DNA of 64,000 bases from Patagioenas fasciata (taxonomy: Eukaryota; Chordata; Aves; Columbiformes; Columbidae): contig NC_092541.1 of NCBI RefSeq assembly GCF_037038585.1, forward strand, positions 815,445 through 879,444, read 5' to 3'. Below the pieces are notes generated by a model. It saw only the letters and a list, made by a program, of their open reading frames with translations. It was not told where the DNA came from and did no database searches. The position numbers were made by a program, and so were the translations under genes. Shown piece by piece: positions 53,801-64,000 of this stretch. Every line of letters starts with the position of its first letter. The first letter of the stretch is position 1.

Positions 53801-56800
53801 CACTTTAGTAAGATCAATGATTTAATTTTCTGTGAGTATCAAACTGACTTGATGAGAAATATTTCCAACAGAAGGAAATGGATTGTCTTTTATTTTCAAA
53901 ATACCTGTGTACGTAGCCCATGTGGTGGATGTAGTCAAGTGCTTTCAACACGCCTTGGAGGATATATGCAATCGCCAATTCACTCATCCCATCCATAAAA
54001 TGGGTACAGATCAAATCTTTTGCAGAACCTAAAAAGAAACAACACACCTCTGAGCCAGTCAGAAAAAACCCCACCAAAGATACTTCATGTCTGAAACCTC
54101 ATTTCACAGAATATGATGGTCAGACAACAGCATTCCCTCCCCACCTACCATAGGCCATGAAGGACGTCACCACCCATAGCTCATTGTCAGCTATGAACGT
54201 TGCTTTGTATGGCACGATGTTAGGGTGGTTGAAGAGCTTGGAAACATGAAGTTCCCCCTAAAATAATAATAATTAAAAGAAGATATGTTGATACAATGTG
54301 GTAAATGCAGAAGTATGGATATAGTATTGACAAGCACTGCTCTTGCTGCCTGTCCTCTCCTAAGCTTGTATTACGGTATTAGGGGATTCATGTTACCTGC
54401 AGGAACGTCACCATTTCATTCGTGCAGGCCTCCAGGTTCACTCTTCTGACTGTCACGTACTCCCCTGTGGGTTTATACCTGGCCAGGTTCACAACCATCA
54501 AGTCTTCAAAGCCTCTGCCTAAACGGAAAGACATTAAAGCTTCAGCAATATTTCTGGAACTCCAGTCCTTGACCCTTAAATAACCTTTACATTCATTTAC
54601 TCAAACTATTTTTGGCCTTGTGAAAAGGAGTAATCGTTCCATCAGACACCACCTTCCCTGGCACGTATCCCATCGAGAGAAATCCTCCTAGCCAGAAGCA
54701 TTCTCCTGTCCTTCAAGTTCAGAAAGGAGGTAGAAATAAAATCACACCTCTTTCAGCTGAAAGCCTTTAGGATTAGCATCTCATTTTTTATCCAAGGGAT
54801 TTTAAAATCAAAGAGGACAGGCAACTAATGTCAAAAATAAGCAATCAATCAAGAAAAAGCCAAGAAATCTGCAGAAGTTATGTTCTTTGCAAAGCAGTGC
54901 AGTAGTAGTTTTACCTATAATAGTGAGCAACTCATAACAGCTGCTGTCCGGTAGGAAGTTGCTCATGGTGTCCCTTTTAGGGGAAGACGCTATCGACTCG
55001 GAGCTCGCCTCATTTGTCTGGGGGAAAAACAACAAGTCAGGTCAAAAGAAATAGCACATGCTAGAAAAATCATCTGCTGCTTATATTATCATCATACACT
55101 GCAAAATAATAAGACAGTACTGAATAGAGAAGAGAGAATTTAATTGCTGTTAACATAATTTTAAATAGTTATTTATCAATTGAAATTCAGGAGATGCCTC
55201 ATTTCAGAAGATCCAGACATCTGTGTTTCAAAACATGGAACTGTAACAGGTAGGTTCTTAACTGCTGTAAGCTAGAATGTCTTTAGGAATATTTGGATAA
55301 AGCCAATTACTATTCACCTTCCATTAATCACAAATTTGTGTGCCCCCATGCTGTTGCCAAAGGGGAGTTTTGTCTAGAGCCCTTTTCTCTGCCCCGTGGT
55401 GCTCAGCGTTCCTGAGGCTTCTGCTTTTCTGCTGCTCAGCTCTGCTAAGACCAGCGTGGCTGGAGCTGCTTCGCTGAACGGTACAAGTGATGAACCAACT
55501 TAGCCAAGATATGAGTATCGGACACACATGAAAAGAGAAGCTCACATGAAAGCAAAAACTGAACTGCAAAGCATTAGTGCTTACAGAAAAAAAAAAGAGA
55601 AATAAAAATAAAAGACCCCAGAGCACGCAGGGAAGCAGCACTCCCTTCGCTATAGCTGACATCCAGCCATCTGCTTTATTTACATACATAGAAACCTTCC
55701 CAAGCAGGATTTTACAGAAGACAAACTTCAACGTTCTTGCACGTTCCAACTCCCTCAAATTTCCAAAGTCACAACAAGAGCATCCTAATGGGGAACCAAA
55801 CTTATCTGGTGTCTAAGACCACATTTAGTTATCTCGAATTTCCAGCACATTAACTCCTCCTGACATTTGCAACTCCAGCTCATTTCTTCCACCTCATTCT
55901 TCATCAACTGCAAGCGCCCTTTATCAGACCTTTTCTCACGGTACACGAAGCAGAAAAGGCTTGTGATTTTCCTGGAGTGATGGCAAATACTCCCTTTTGC
56001 AGCACTGAAAGATGGAAATGCCGCAGCGATAACTGAAAAACAAGGAACATGCTGTTCTACGCTCAGTCCAGGGTAAATGTAGTGCAATGAGCACAGACAT
56101 TAATTTGCCATAAATTACCTTTAGGCCCCTAAATATACTTTGGGAGTTGTCGGTTCCACCTTTCAACTGACTTTGACCAGCACACATTTTACCTCTCTCT
56201 GCCTTCTTTAAAACAGATACATTTTTCAGTTAAGGGAAAAAGCAAAACTTAGGATTTGTGACTAGTGTTGTCGTACAATTTCAGCTCAAACAACTCCAGC
56301 GCAGCAGCTCAGTCCTGTTTCAGGATAACTAAGCCCTGACATCCCAGCAGTCCCCAATCCTTCTTGTTTCTATTCCTAACCCAGCGCTGTTGCTTGGCTG
56401 AGAACAGGCACCACCTTTCCTTTCAAACTTCTGGTAAAGACGCCTGTCAATTCTGACTTCGATTGTATCATTCATGACTTTTTTCCAGCAATTTCACAGT
56501 CCTGTCAACAGCAAGATTGCCAGGAGAGAGACACAGGCAGATGGAAACCTCTGAAGCAGAAAGGCACCACCAAGGAAATGAAAGCAGCGTTATGGAGCAA
56601 TGACAGCTGGTGAAACACTCAGCAACATGTAAGTGGTTTGCTTTATTAAAGTCCACTCCAGATACAGCATAAGCCAAAAAAACAGATGCAAACAAAAAAA
56701 AAAAAATCTTATTAATAGTGTAGGCTGTTTCAACAGTAATGGAAAACTACTCTAAATTCCCTTTTTAAAAGTCTTGCAGCACATCAGAGGTTGTCACTCA

Positions 56801-59691
56801 CCTCTCTTCATGTTAGCAGTGACCAGTAACTGAGAGTTAATGAAAAGGAGCTCTACCAGAGGTTTATCAACATCGTACAAGAGTTTAAAACAAAAAGTTC
56901 AACAGAAATGTCATTTATGAAATACTGAACAAAAGCTCCTCAGTGGTTTCACACAGGACAACTTTTGGTGTATGGTCAAAAGCAGCTGCAAAATGAGTTT
57001 GTTTTGCGGCTTGTTGGTCTGATTTTGTGATAGGAAATTAAACTTTGAAAGGCAACTAGTGTCATAAATGCCATAAGAAGATCGGTTATGTGATGATAGC
57101 AAGGATCTGCATTTGCCAAATTGCGTTCATCTGAGTTAGGAAGAGGGAATATTGCTTTTGTTCTGCTGCCGTCCTCTCCACCTCCTCATTCCCTCACTCA
57201 CTTTCAGCAGAAGCAACAAAAGTTTTCCTCCCATCCCTCTCCCCAAGTGATTGACCTTTCTCTGCAGCCCTGCTGGAAGAAGTAAGCTTTTATTTAGATG
57301 TAAAAATCAAAATGAAAGTCAGCAGTACCACTGCAGAGGGGACCAAACCCCAAGTGAATACTTTAACAAAAACCAAACAGATGCTGATCTCAGTTTGCTT
57401 CCTGTCCTTTATACAAAACATTCCATATATGTCTCATATTTTCAGCTTTGTTTGTGCCAGTGAATTACAGACACTGGCACAAAAATCAATTATAAGCAGC
57501 TTGAACTGACACAGTTATGATCAAATCACATTTAATTTGTGTTTGCAATTAGCTTCAACTAGAGCAACACCTGCACACAGAAATGTTTCAATATGGTGAG
57601 GGCAGGTGGGAAATCATTTGACAAATAGATTCTATCACAAGTTGTGTTATTCTACGAGCATTGTTCATTCCGATCCAGTGTGTTTATTCTAAAGGAGCGC
57701 TATAACAGATCAGCATCTCTGCAGAATCAGATCTAACTGATCTCAAAAAGGGAGACCCTTGATGCGTTGGGGGAAAGAGGGACGACAACACAAATACAAA
57801 TCCCAGAGATGAAGGTGAAAGTTTTGACTCGTCACGTATTGTTTGAAAACCACACACCAAAATCTCCAGGGTGAAACCTGTTTCCACACTTGTAGAGCTA
57901 AATATAGAGATGAAATATATAACTGAGAGAAAAAGAAAAATCAAACTTCCACACGGAATAATAATCTCCATGCAATGAACCACAGCACCACAGCCTGCAA
58001 AAGCCACTTACTTTTCTCCGAGTGTCACCCGGAGGCTGCTCTGGAGTAAAGAAATTAATTGTTCACCATGTTGTGTTCAACAGAGACCCATTAAAAATAT
58101 AGTTGGAAAACTGAGTAAATAACCCTGCATGATATTTTTTGATACCAAATATATACAATTTTTTTTAGATGTTTAATTTACACATAAGGTGGCAGCACTA
58201 AAAACAAATTGTAGTACAAGTATGGGAATTAAAGAGATTCAAATAGTGCTACTGTTCATATATGTAATGTGACTTTTTTTTCTTGTACCTCTAAACACAT
58301 TTAAAAATGACACATCACTTAAATACAGAAGAAACTATCTAAAGTTTATTTAAAGTAGTGAAAATTCCTCCAGTCCACCTGGAAGCTCCAGACCTGGACA
58401 TCTTTCCTACGCTCTGGTCACCTTCTATGTCCCTGATCAGGAATTCTGCATCCTAGTGGGCAGTTTTGCTCGTTACACTAATATAGAATATACAGAAATA
58501 CAGAACGCACAGTCTGGAAATATAATAGTACTGCCGTCAACATAACACTGATTTCTAAATAACTTGCTAGATCTTGGATGCTTTCACATTAACTTTACAC
58601 ACTCAGCCAGCTTGAACGACCAGATCTGGTGCTGCAACCAGATTTATTCATTTATCTTACTGTTGAGATACGTATTTACAATCAAATTAATAGACCTTGC
58701 AGCTAAAATAAAACATTTCTGACAGCATCATCTAGTGAGAGGAAAAACTTACCTCCAAACAGTTCGAACTCTCTTAAGCCCTCAACAATGAACTTTTCAG
58801 ACACCCACCGCTGAAAGACAAAATAAAAATCCCTCGGATAATTAGTTTTTTCATCTAGAGAGAAGGTTTTTTCCCCCCTTCCCCATGCAAAATCAGAACA
58901 GAAATATTTTTAAAGCTGTTGTTCTCATCCAGAATTCATGCTTAAAATTCAAAGCAAGCATTAGGTTGTGCAGGGAATTTTCATACCATTCTACTCAAGG
59001 AAAAAAAAAAACTATATATGCAGACATATCATAGAATATGCAATTTTAGGCTTGTAGAGAATTGATCATGAAGTTAGCATTAAACAATCACAAACACTCC
59101 ATTATAATTTGTCTACTTGGTAAAACAACTGAAAAACCAGTTATTTTTAGTGCAAGGGAAGCCAGTCCTGGAAAGCACCACGGGGCCTTTAGGTGACACC
59201 AACTCAAAAATCCCATATAACGATGTAACTTTATGGCATTAAGAGTGTTTTCTCACACGAAAACTTCCTCCCTTTAAAATGCAACATTAAACAAAGCTGT
59301 TGTGCTTGGCTTTCCAAACTAAGCTTAAAAAAATGAACTGTTGATGCGACCCAGATGAGTCGATAACTCTTAAAGGGACAAAAAATTAGCATTACTGCAC
59401 TTTTCCTTAATCAGAACACCCATTACAAACCTCTTGCACCACACACCGATGAGATATAGGTGTGCAAGCAATAAATACCTCAGCCCAGCTGTTTTGGGTT
59501 TGTTTTAATTAGCTCCTAGTTTGCACATCGATGCCCTTCCCTATAATTAACGCGTTTTAATGTGATTTCAGGTGCTTTCCAGGAGCCGGCCCTGCACAAG
59601 CGCAAGGCAGGTTCTACCGACGGCTGAGGGAAGCTGGAAGGTGTTCAACACTCACCCTAATCCGCTCGGGTTTACTTACAAGAAAAGACAT
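50740..59691 (-). CDS. STRADA: STRADA, STE20-related pseudokinase (LKB1 complex activator)
   Basis: Twelve - strand coding exons with GT-AG borders total 1296 bp, 431 codons plus stop, the same length as human STRADA. The protein is a pseudokinase: the glycine loop is IGRGFEDL, the VAIK lysine is replaced (VTVRRVN, Arg100), HRD reads HRS (193-195) and DFG reads GLR (213-215). The C-terminus ends DVDDWEF; the last three residues are the MO25/CAB39-binding Trp-Glu-Phe motif. STRADA with MO25 allosterically activates LKB1 (STK11) and holds it in the cytoplasm, upstream of AMPK. A spacer at about residues 300-345 differs most from human. All exons are in frame with no damage. The start is the conserved [12 protein letters not shown]. 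Confidence 0.98.
51374..51416 (-). CDS. STRADA: STRADA exon (43 bp)
   Basis: It encodes [14 protein letters not shown] at the end of the pseudokinase C-lobe, between ttctacag and gtaagg. The first Arg codon is split. Confidence 0.94.
52002..52243 (-). CDS. STRADA: STRADA exon (C-lobe and variable spacer)
   Basis: It begins [20 protein letters not shown], passes through a poorly conserved spacer ([14 protein letters not shown]), and ends [15 protein letters not shown]. It lies between cttccag and gtaaag. Confidence 0.97.
52501..52605 (-). CDS. STRADA: STRADA exon (C-lobe)
   Basis: 35 codons beginning [20 protein letters not shown] and ending FKDMPSTQ, between cttctag and gtaagg. Confidence 0.97.
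53001..53172 (-). CDS. STRADA: STRADA exon (degenerate catalytic and DFG region)
   Basis: It encodes [20 protein letters not shown], with GLR in place of DFG, then [20 protein letters not shown]. It lies between cttccag and gtatgt. Confidence 0.97.
53905..54028 (-). CDS. STRADA: STRADA exon (alpha-E region)
   Basis: It encodes [20 protein letters not shown] then [14 protein letters not shown], leading into HRS. The acceptor is ctttttag and the donor gtattt. Confidence 0.97.
54149..54257 (-). CDS. STRADA: STRADA exon (N-lobe strands 4-5)
   Basis: It encodes [20 protein letters not shown] then [14 protein letters not shown], between ttttag and gtaggt. Confidence 0.97.
54397..54518 (-). CDS. 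STRADA: STRADA exon (glycine loop, VTVRR)
   Basis: It encodes [20 protein letters not shown] then [19 protein letters not shown]. The usual ATP-anchoring lysine is absent, as in human STRADA. Confidence 0.97.
54915..55017 (-). CDS. STRADA: STRADA exon (N-terminal region)
   Basis: It encodes [20 protein letters not shown] then [14 protein letters not shown], between ccccag and gtaaaa. Confidence 0.96.
58012..58040 (-). CDS. STRADA: STRADA micro-exon (29 bp)
   Basis: A 29-bp exon between actccag and gtaagt encodes [10 protein letters not shown], identical to human. A 3-kb intron follows. Confidence 0.95.
58753..58810 (-). CDS. STRADA: STRADA exon (58 bp)
   Basis: It encodes [19 protein letters not shown] (human [19 protein letters not shown]), between gtctttcag and gtaagt. 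Confidence 0.96.
59656..59691 (-). CDS. STRADA: STRADA first coding exon (start codon)
   Basis: ATG at 59691-59689 encodes [12 protein letters not shown], identical to human residues 1-12, ending before gtgagt. The exon probably begins at 59731 after a T- and C-run acceptor (ccccccgag). Confidence 0.95.
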
Positions 59692-59948
59692 GGAATCCGC
59701 GTTTGTTTTTACCTCACGCAGCTCGGGGGGAAAAAAAACGGGCAACCTGCAGGTAAAGAGCGGGTCACCCCGAGCCCCGCAGCGCGCAGCGCTCACCGCT
59801 CCGGCCCGCCCGGCAGCCCCGGGCCGGTGCGGCCCACGGGAGCGCGGTGGGCGGGAAATACCGACCCGGCCCCTCGGGGCCCCCCAGGGCTGCGAGCTCC
59901 CACCCCCCGGGCCCCTCACCCGCCGCTCGGGCTGCGGCCGCCGCTTAC

Positions 59949-60080
59949 CGGCTGCGGACACTGCGTCTGACGTCAGCGCGCCGTCACGTGACGCGGGCGC
60001 TCGGCCGGTCGCGCTGTGACGCCGGCTGTGAGGTGGGAAGCGGGAGGCGCCATCTTGGGGCGCTGAGGAAGCGGCCGAGG
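59949..60080 (-). promoter_or_regulatory. STRADA: STRADA noncoding first exon and CpG-island promoter
   Basis: On the - strand the exon ends CCGCAGCCG before gtaagc. Within it lie a palindromic cAMP-response element TGACGTCA (59968-59975), an E-box palindrome GTCACGTGAC (59983-59992; the CLEAR/USF-type consensus), and AAGATGGCG, a YY1-type motif, read on the - strand at about 60056-60048. No TATA box is seen. The exact start is not known. Confidence 0.65.
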
Positions 60081-60304
60081 CTGCGATCGCGGGGGCCGTT
60101 CTGCCGCTCATCGGGGTCGGGAACGGGGCCTGCCCGCCCACAGTGCTGCTGTAGGGCCTGAACGGCCCCGTCCTTGAACGCAGAGGGGTAAATCGTCCAT
60201 CTCCACCCACCCCAGTCTGCACAAGTGGAGAGACACCTTCCAGTTACAGGCCCTCCCTCAGCAACCACCACCCTCACAGGCAGCAGCGCCTATGTGGCAA
60301 CAAT

Positions 60305-60510
60305 GACAGAACGGTTTGTGTTGGAACCTTAAAGATCATCTAGTTCCAAGCCCTGCAATGGGCAGGGACATCTCTCAAAGCCAAATCCAGCCTGGCCTTG
60401 GAACAGTTCCAGGAGTGGGGCATCCACAGCTGCTCGGGGCAGCCTATTCAGGCCTCACTGTCCTCCTGGGGAGGAATCGCTTCCCCCAGCATCACAGCGG
60501 AGAGAACACC
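60305..60510 (-). mobile_element. CR1 LINE 3' fragment between STRADA and CCDC47
   Basis: The + strand shows the complement of a CR1 tail: ttggaaccttaaagatcatc, gcaatgggcagggacatctc, ccagcctggccttggaacag and ggggcatccacagctgctc. It is 5' truncated. Confidence 0.88.
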
Positions 60511-60610
60511 AGCTACTGCACGTTAAAATACTTACACTGACAAAGCTTTGAGATTCTGCGAGATGAAAGGAACACGGAGTCCAGCCAAGTAAAGTAGGCA
60601 GGTGGAGTGT

Positions 60611-62100
60611 TTTAATTATATTTTACTCTTCTTTAGATTGTTTGTATTACAAAATTAGCTGCCATGGCCCACAAATGTATGGGACTTCAGGAAAGCCGTC
60701 CATTCACTCAAAATAGCACAAATTAATATTTCCTTTCAAAGACCTTTGTGAAACAATACCGTATTAATCTTTAAAGCTAAATAGTGCTGAAATTTCATAT
60801 AATCTGCATTAGTTTTGGTTTTAAATAATTTTACCAACCATTATAAAATTAATGTATTTGCATGTATCAGGTTACAGACATTTGCATTTAAATCAGTGTG
60901 AAGTACCCCATGCTGGAACAAGACGTTTAAGCAATTGCTGTTTCAACAGCAGCTCATTCTTATTGCCTCAGTACCAAGTTTACACCAAGTATTGAACAAG
61001 AAAATGCAAGACATTGTTTCCCCACAAAACTGTTAAAAGTCTGTTACAAGCACCAATAAAATGCCTTCTAGACTGGAAGCATTTATAAAATGCAGAGCTC
61101 TCTGTTAGCGAAGTGCTTGCACAGGCGCATTCACTTCATTCTCCCCATTTATATTCAAAAACCTGAAGTGATCATTTGCCAGATGAAGAGGATATGTGTC
61201 CTCTGAAACGTTTTTACTTGCTTGGGGAAATTGGCAATTGCAGATACCTCACTGAATCTCACTTCTGGCTGGAGTGAACTAGAAAGCAGCTGCTGAGATC
61301 AGGAGAAAAGTTTTTCAGGCAAACTTGTACAGTTAAAAATATTCAAGGAAAGCGGGTTGAAGCTGCTAAGTCACCATGCACTCACTCCTGAAGAAACACC
61401 ATACTGACATTACAGGCCTCACATTGTATTAAGCTTGCAGCATTCAAAACCACAAGTGGGAAACTGTTCACGTGTTCCATTCCCTCATATCTAACCCATG
61501 TAATTTTATGCACATGCCAATCATGCCCACAGGTGACCTAATACTGTTTCAGTCTGTCATTCGTAAAAAAAAAAAAAATTAAAAAAATTACTTCTATGCT
61601 ACTGGACTTAAATCCCTGAAGAATCCATACTGTGTATGGAAGGCTCTAAGTTTTGTGCCTTTACAAGCTTAATGCAAATAAATGCACAGTAAATGTTTAT
61701 TGTGCAGTTTTCCTCCCCTTAAGTTTTTCCACTGTCCCTCCCAATAACTAAAACCAAAGTTTAAAACCAAAGCATGAATATGTTACCAGCACACGTGGAC
61801 AGGCTTACAATCTTCTGTTTTTAAAGAACAAAGGACAAAGAGCATCCAATAATATTGCAGTTTTTTTCTTAAACAGACAAGTAGCAAAAATTTATACCAC
61901 CTGGAATAAAATTGCTGAGACAAAGCTCTCTACGTACACCTGCATGTTGCTGTAATACTTAAATAAGTAACACCAATGCAAGGAACATTTCTCTTAATGG
62001 CTGTTAGTGTTTGAAGTGTAGGATTATGGAGTTCAGTAGGTCTTTGTACCCTGGGAATTAAAATTCTGCAGGTGGCACTAAGATGCCTCTCACACTGGAG
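60611..62100 (-). other. CCDC47: CCDC47 3' untranslated region (inferred)
   Basis: AT-rich DNA follows the CCDC47 stop. Candidate signals on the - strand are AATAAA (61701-61696) and ATTAAA (60616-60611); the far one would give about 1.5 kb, near what I recall for human. No coding exon is seen. Confidence 0.5.
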
Positions 62101-62181
62101 TCACATAGCTTTCACTTTGATTTGCTTCATCTTCATCTGCTTCTTCTCAAGTTTCTTCTGCTCACGCCGCAAAGCCGCTTC
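62101..62181 (-). CDS. CCDC47: CCDC47 last exon
   Basis: It encodes [20 protein letters not shown] then IKVKAM and TGA (62103-62101). The acceptor is gcctacag. Confidence 0.97.
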   Translation of the reverse strand, partial: EAALRREQKKLEKKQMKMKQIKVKAM

Positions 62182-63718
62182 CTGTAGGCAAGGACACAGA
62201 GACTGGAATGAACACGGGTGAGCTCTTCAAAGAGCAAGTTGATCATTTTGGAAGACCCAAACAACAAAAAACCCCTCAGGTACTTGGGTTCACATCTCGG
62301 ACCACATGAGCTGGCTCCTCACTGGATGCCTTCACATATTTCAGAAACTGGCAGCACATACCCTGACAGTTTGTCTGCCTTCCAGCCCATAAGAAATCAA
62401 AAGTTGGCTGTTGCTGGAATACCTACATGCAGCCCTGGAGATACCAAAGGAGAAATTTTGCAGTACCAAATCCATCTCACCTCAAGCCGACGCTGTTTTT
62501 CAGGATCCTCTTCATTCATGATTCTCTCCTTCTCTGCTCGTTTCTTCTCCTCTCGACGGGACTGGGCAGCCTCCTGCCTTTGCACGTGAGTCAGTTTAAG
62601 GAAGTTCTCTTCCACGCGAGCCCTGTTCTTATCAGCTTTTTGTTTACCCTTCCCACAGAGAAAAGCAAATACAGTTAATACAGTGCATCCTTCCCATGGG
62701 GAACCTATCTCTGATAGTCTTAGTAGAAACATATGGCTCCCAATCTTAAGATTAAGGATCTAATGTAACGGTTGCAATTCGTACAATATTCAGAAGACAG
62801 AACAATATGCACTACTTACTTCTCTGTTCAGCCGGAACTTCTTTGCTTTGTCAATGCAGTAGATAACCATGCTCATCAGAGGCAGCAAAGACTCCATGTC
62901 CTTTGGGGAAGTGTTGCCTGAACCAGGCACTGAAATAAAAGAGCTTCTTGTTAATTCAGAGAGGTTGGCAGAATTCTTCTACTTCCTGTAATGTGGTTTC
63001 CTTATTGCTCACACAATTCGTGAAAGAAGGATGTTCTTATCCTCCTCTCTAGGAAGGACATAACCAACTAAGAGAGGTTCTCCTGCCCCTCTGCTCTGCC
63101 CTGGGGAGACCACACCTGGCATATTGTGTCCAGTTGTGGCCCCTCAGTTCCAGAAGGACAGGGAACTGCTGCAGAGAGTCCAGCGCAGCCACCAAGATGC
63201 TGGAGGGAGTGGAGGATCTGCCGTGTGAGGAAAGGCTGAGGGAGCTGGGGCTCTGGAGCTGGAGAAGAGGAGACTGAGGGGGGACTCATTCACATTTACA
63301 GATATCTAAAGGGTGAGTGTCAGGAGGATGGAGCCAGGCTCTTCTCGGTGACAACCACTGACAGGACAAGCCATCTTCCAACGCTGACCTCACACAACCA
63401 CCAGCAGAGATCCAAGTATGAACTAACATCAGTAACACCAAGATTGAATATCCTGTTATCATGACAATATGCCATCCGGTCCCCAGTGTTACTGGTGCCT
63501 TCTGTTTACTTGTTAATTAATCAATGATGCTTTTACATGCACAGAAGGCACTCATCATATATTGTCTTCTACAGATAACAGAAATTGAGTGTGGGACTTG
63601 CACAAAAAAAGCACAACACTCCTGAATACACACACACCCATTTACACCAGTTCTCTTACCATTAAATGTAAACAAAAGTGTCTTTTTAGTTTCGGGCAGT
63701 TTTGTAAGCTGACCCTCC
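62101..63718 (-). CDS. CCDC47: CCDC47, ER translocon-associated protein, last four coding exons (partial)
   Basis: Four - strand exons (63718-63660, 62929-62820, 62648-62481, 62181-62101) encode the C-terminal 139 or so residues, nearly identical to human CCDC47 (483 residues); the rest lies beyond the window. They cover the end of the globular domain ([34 protein letters not shown]) and the long charged C-terminal helix ([40 protein letters not shown]), ending QIKVKAM. CCDC47 is a single-pass ER membrane protein and, with Asterix (WDR83OS), forms the PAT complex of the multipass translocon; the C-terminal helix contacts the ribosome. The visible exons are intact. The gene is in tandem with STRADA, same strand, about 0.5 kb from the STRADA promoter to the inferred CCDC47 3' end. 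Confidence 0.97.
62481..62648 (-). CDS. CCDC47: CCDC47 penultimate exon (charged helix)
   Basis: 56 codons, beginning [20 protein letters not shown] and ending [11 protein letters not shown], between tgggaag and gtgaga. Confidence 0.96.
62820..62929 (-). CDS. CCDC47: CCDC47 exon
   Basis: It encodes [20 protein letters not shown] then [16 protein letters not shown], between tatttcag and gtaagt. Confidence 0.97.
63070..63385 (+). mobile_element. CR1 LINE fragment in a CCDC47 intron
   Basis: A + strand CR1 fragment, opposite to the gene. Recognisable stretches are ggagaccacacctggcatat, gaactgctgcagagagtcca, gagaagaggagactgagggg and gacaaccactgacaggacaa. It lacks the 3' terminal part. Confidence 0.88.
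63660..63718 (-). CDS. CCDC47: CCDC47 exon (most 5' one in the window)
   Basis: It encodes [19 protein letters not shown], between ctaccag and gtaaga. The first base belongs to a codon begun in an exon outside the window. Confidence 0.94.
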
Positions 63719-64000
63719 CTGGTAGAAAAGAAAAAATAAGTGGCTGGAATGAGTGAAGAAAAATACAGGCACACAAAATACCCAACATTGTTAGGGAAAA
63801 GCTCGTCAAGAACCAAGAGACACTTGCAAACTACTCAAGTAAAGTAACTGAGATTAAAAGCCTGGCTGTAACCCAAATTTAAGCTTCAAAAACTATTCAG
63901 ATTCCTTAAGTATTTTGGTCAAAAGCATGCAGTGAAAAGGTATTCTTGGCCTTTAAACTGTAATGTGCCCCATACCTTTAGGGGAACTACTCATTTGTTT

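Noticed and set aside
63970-63985. Donor-like site on the - strand as the next CCDC47 exon
   Set aside because: The phase does not fit: the following exon needs two bases of a codon, and in that frame the segment contains stops.

Overview
This window is vertebrate nuclear DNA, almost certainly from a bird. Short introns, GC-rich intergenic DNA and six copies of the CR1 LINE, the dominant avian retroposon, all point that way. The gene order MAP3K3 - LIMD2 - (RNF113A) - STRADA - CCDC47 corresponds to human 17q23 as I remember it, with an extra gene inserted; in chicken I would expect a microchromosome. The species cannot be named from the sequence alone.

Layout. (1) From 767 to 24004 on the + strand is MAP3K3 (MEKK3). 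All coding exons except the first, which carries only ATG plus one G, are present, with about 2.8 kb of 3' UTR. A cassette exon at 1234-1323 matches the longer human isoform. One exon carries an extra A that breaks the kinase-domain frame. (2) From about 26.8 to 29.9 kb is intergenic DNA with a 21-bp tandem repeat and a possible alternative transcript end. (3) From about 29.9 to 41.1 kb on the - strand is LIMD2, a single LIM-domain protein with a long first intron and a CpG-island first exon; its start codon cannot be settled. (4) From 41.1 to 43.8 kb are short tandem repeats and a 360-bp purine/pyrimidine-alternating microsatellite. (5) From 43840 to 48899 on the + strand is a complete ten-exon RNF113A gene (CCCH zinc finger plus RING). 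As I recall, mammalian RNF113A is intronless, so this is probably the intron-bearing ancestral type of locus. (6) From about 49.7 to 60.08 kb on the - strand is STRADA, complete, 431 codons over twelve coding exons, with a CpG-island promoter. (7) From about 60.6 to 64.0 kb on the - strand are the last four coding exons of CCDC47; the gene continues beyond the window.

These genes do not form a pathway together; they are linked by conserved synteny. MAP3K3 is an upstream MAP kinase kinase kinase, STRADA is the pseudokinase activator of LKB1, LIMD2 is a small LIM adaptor, RNF113A is a spliceosome-associated ubiquitin ligase, and CCDC47 is an ER translocon factor. RNF113A and STRADA converge tail to tail across less than 0.8 kb. 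No new biological system was found. The items most worth a second look are the MAP3K3 frameshift, the LIMD2 start problem, the STRADA leader uORF, a G-quadruplex beside the MAP3K3 poly(A) signal, and the intron-bearing RNF113A locus.
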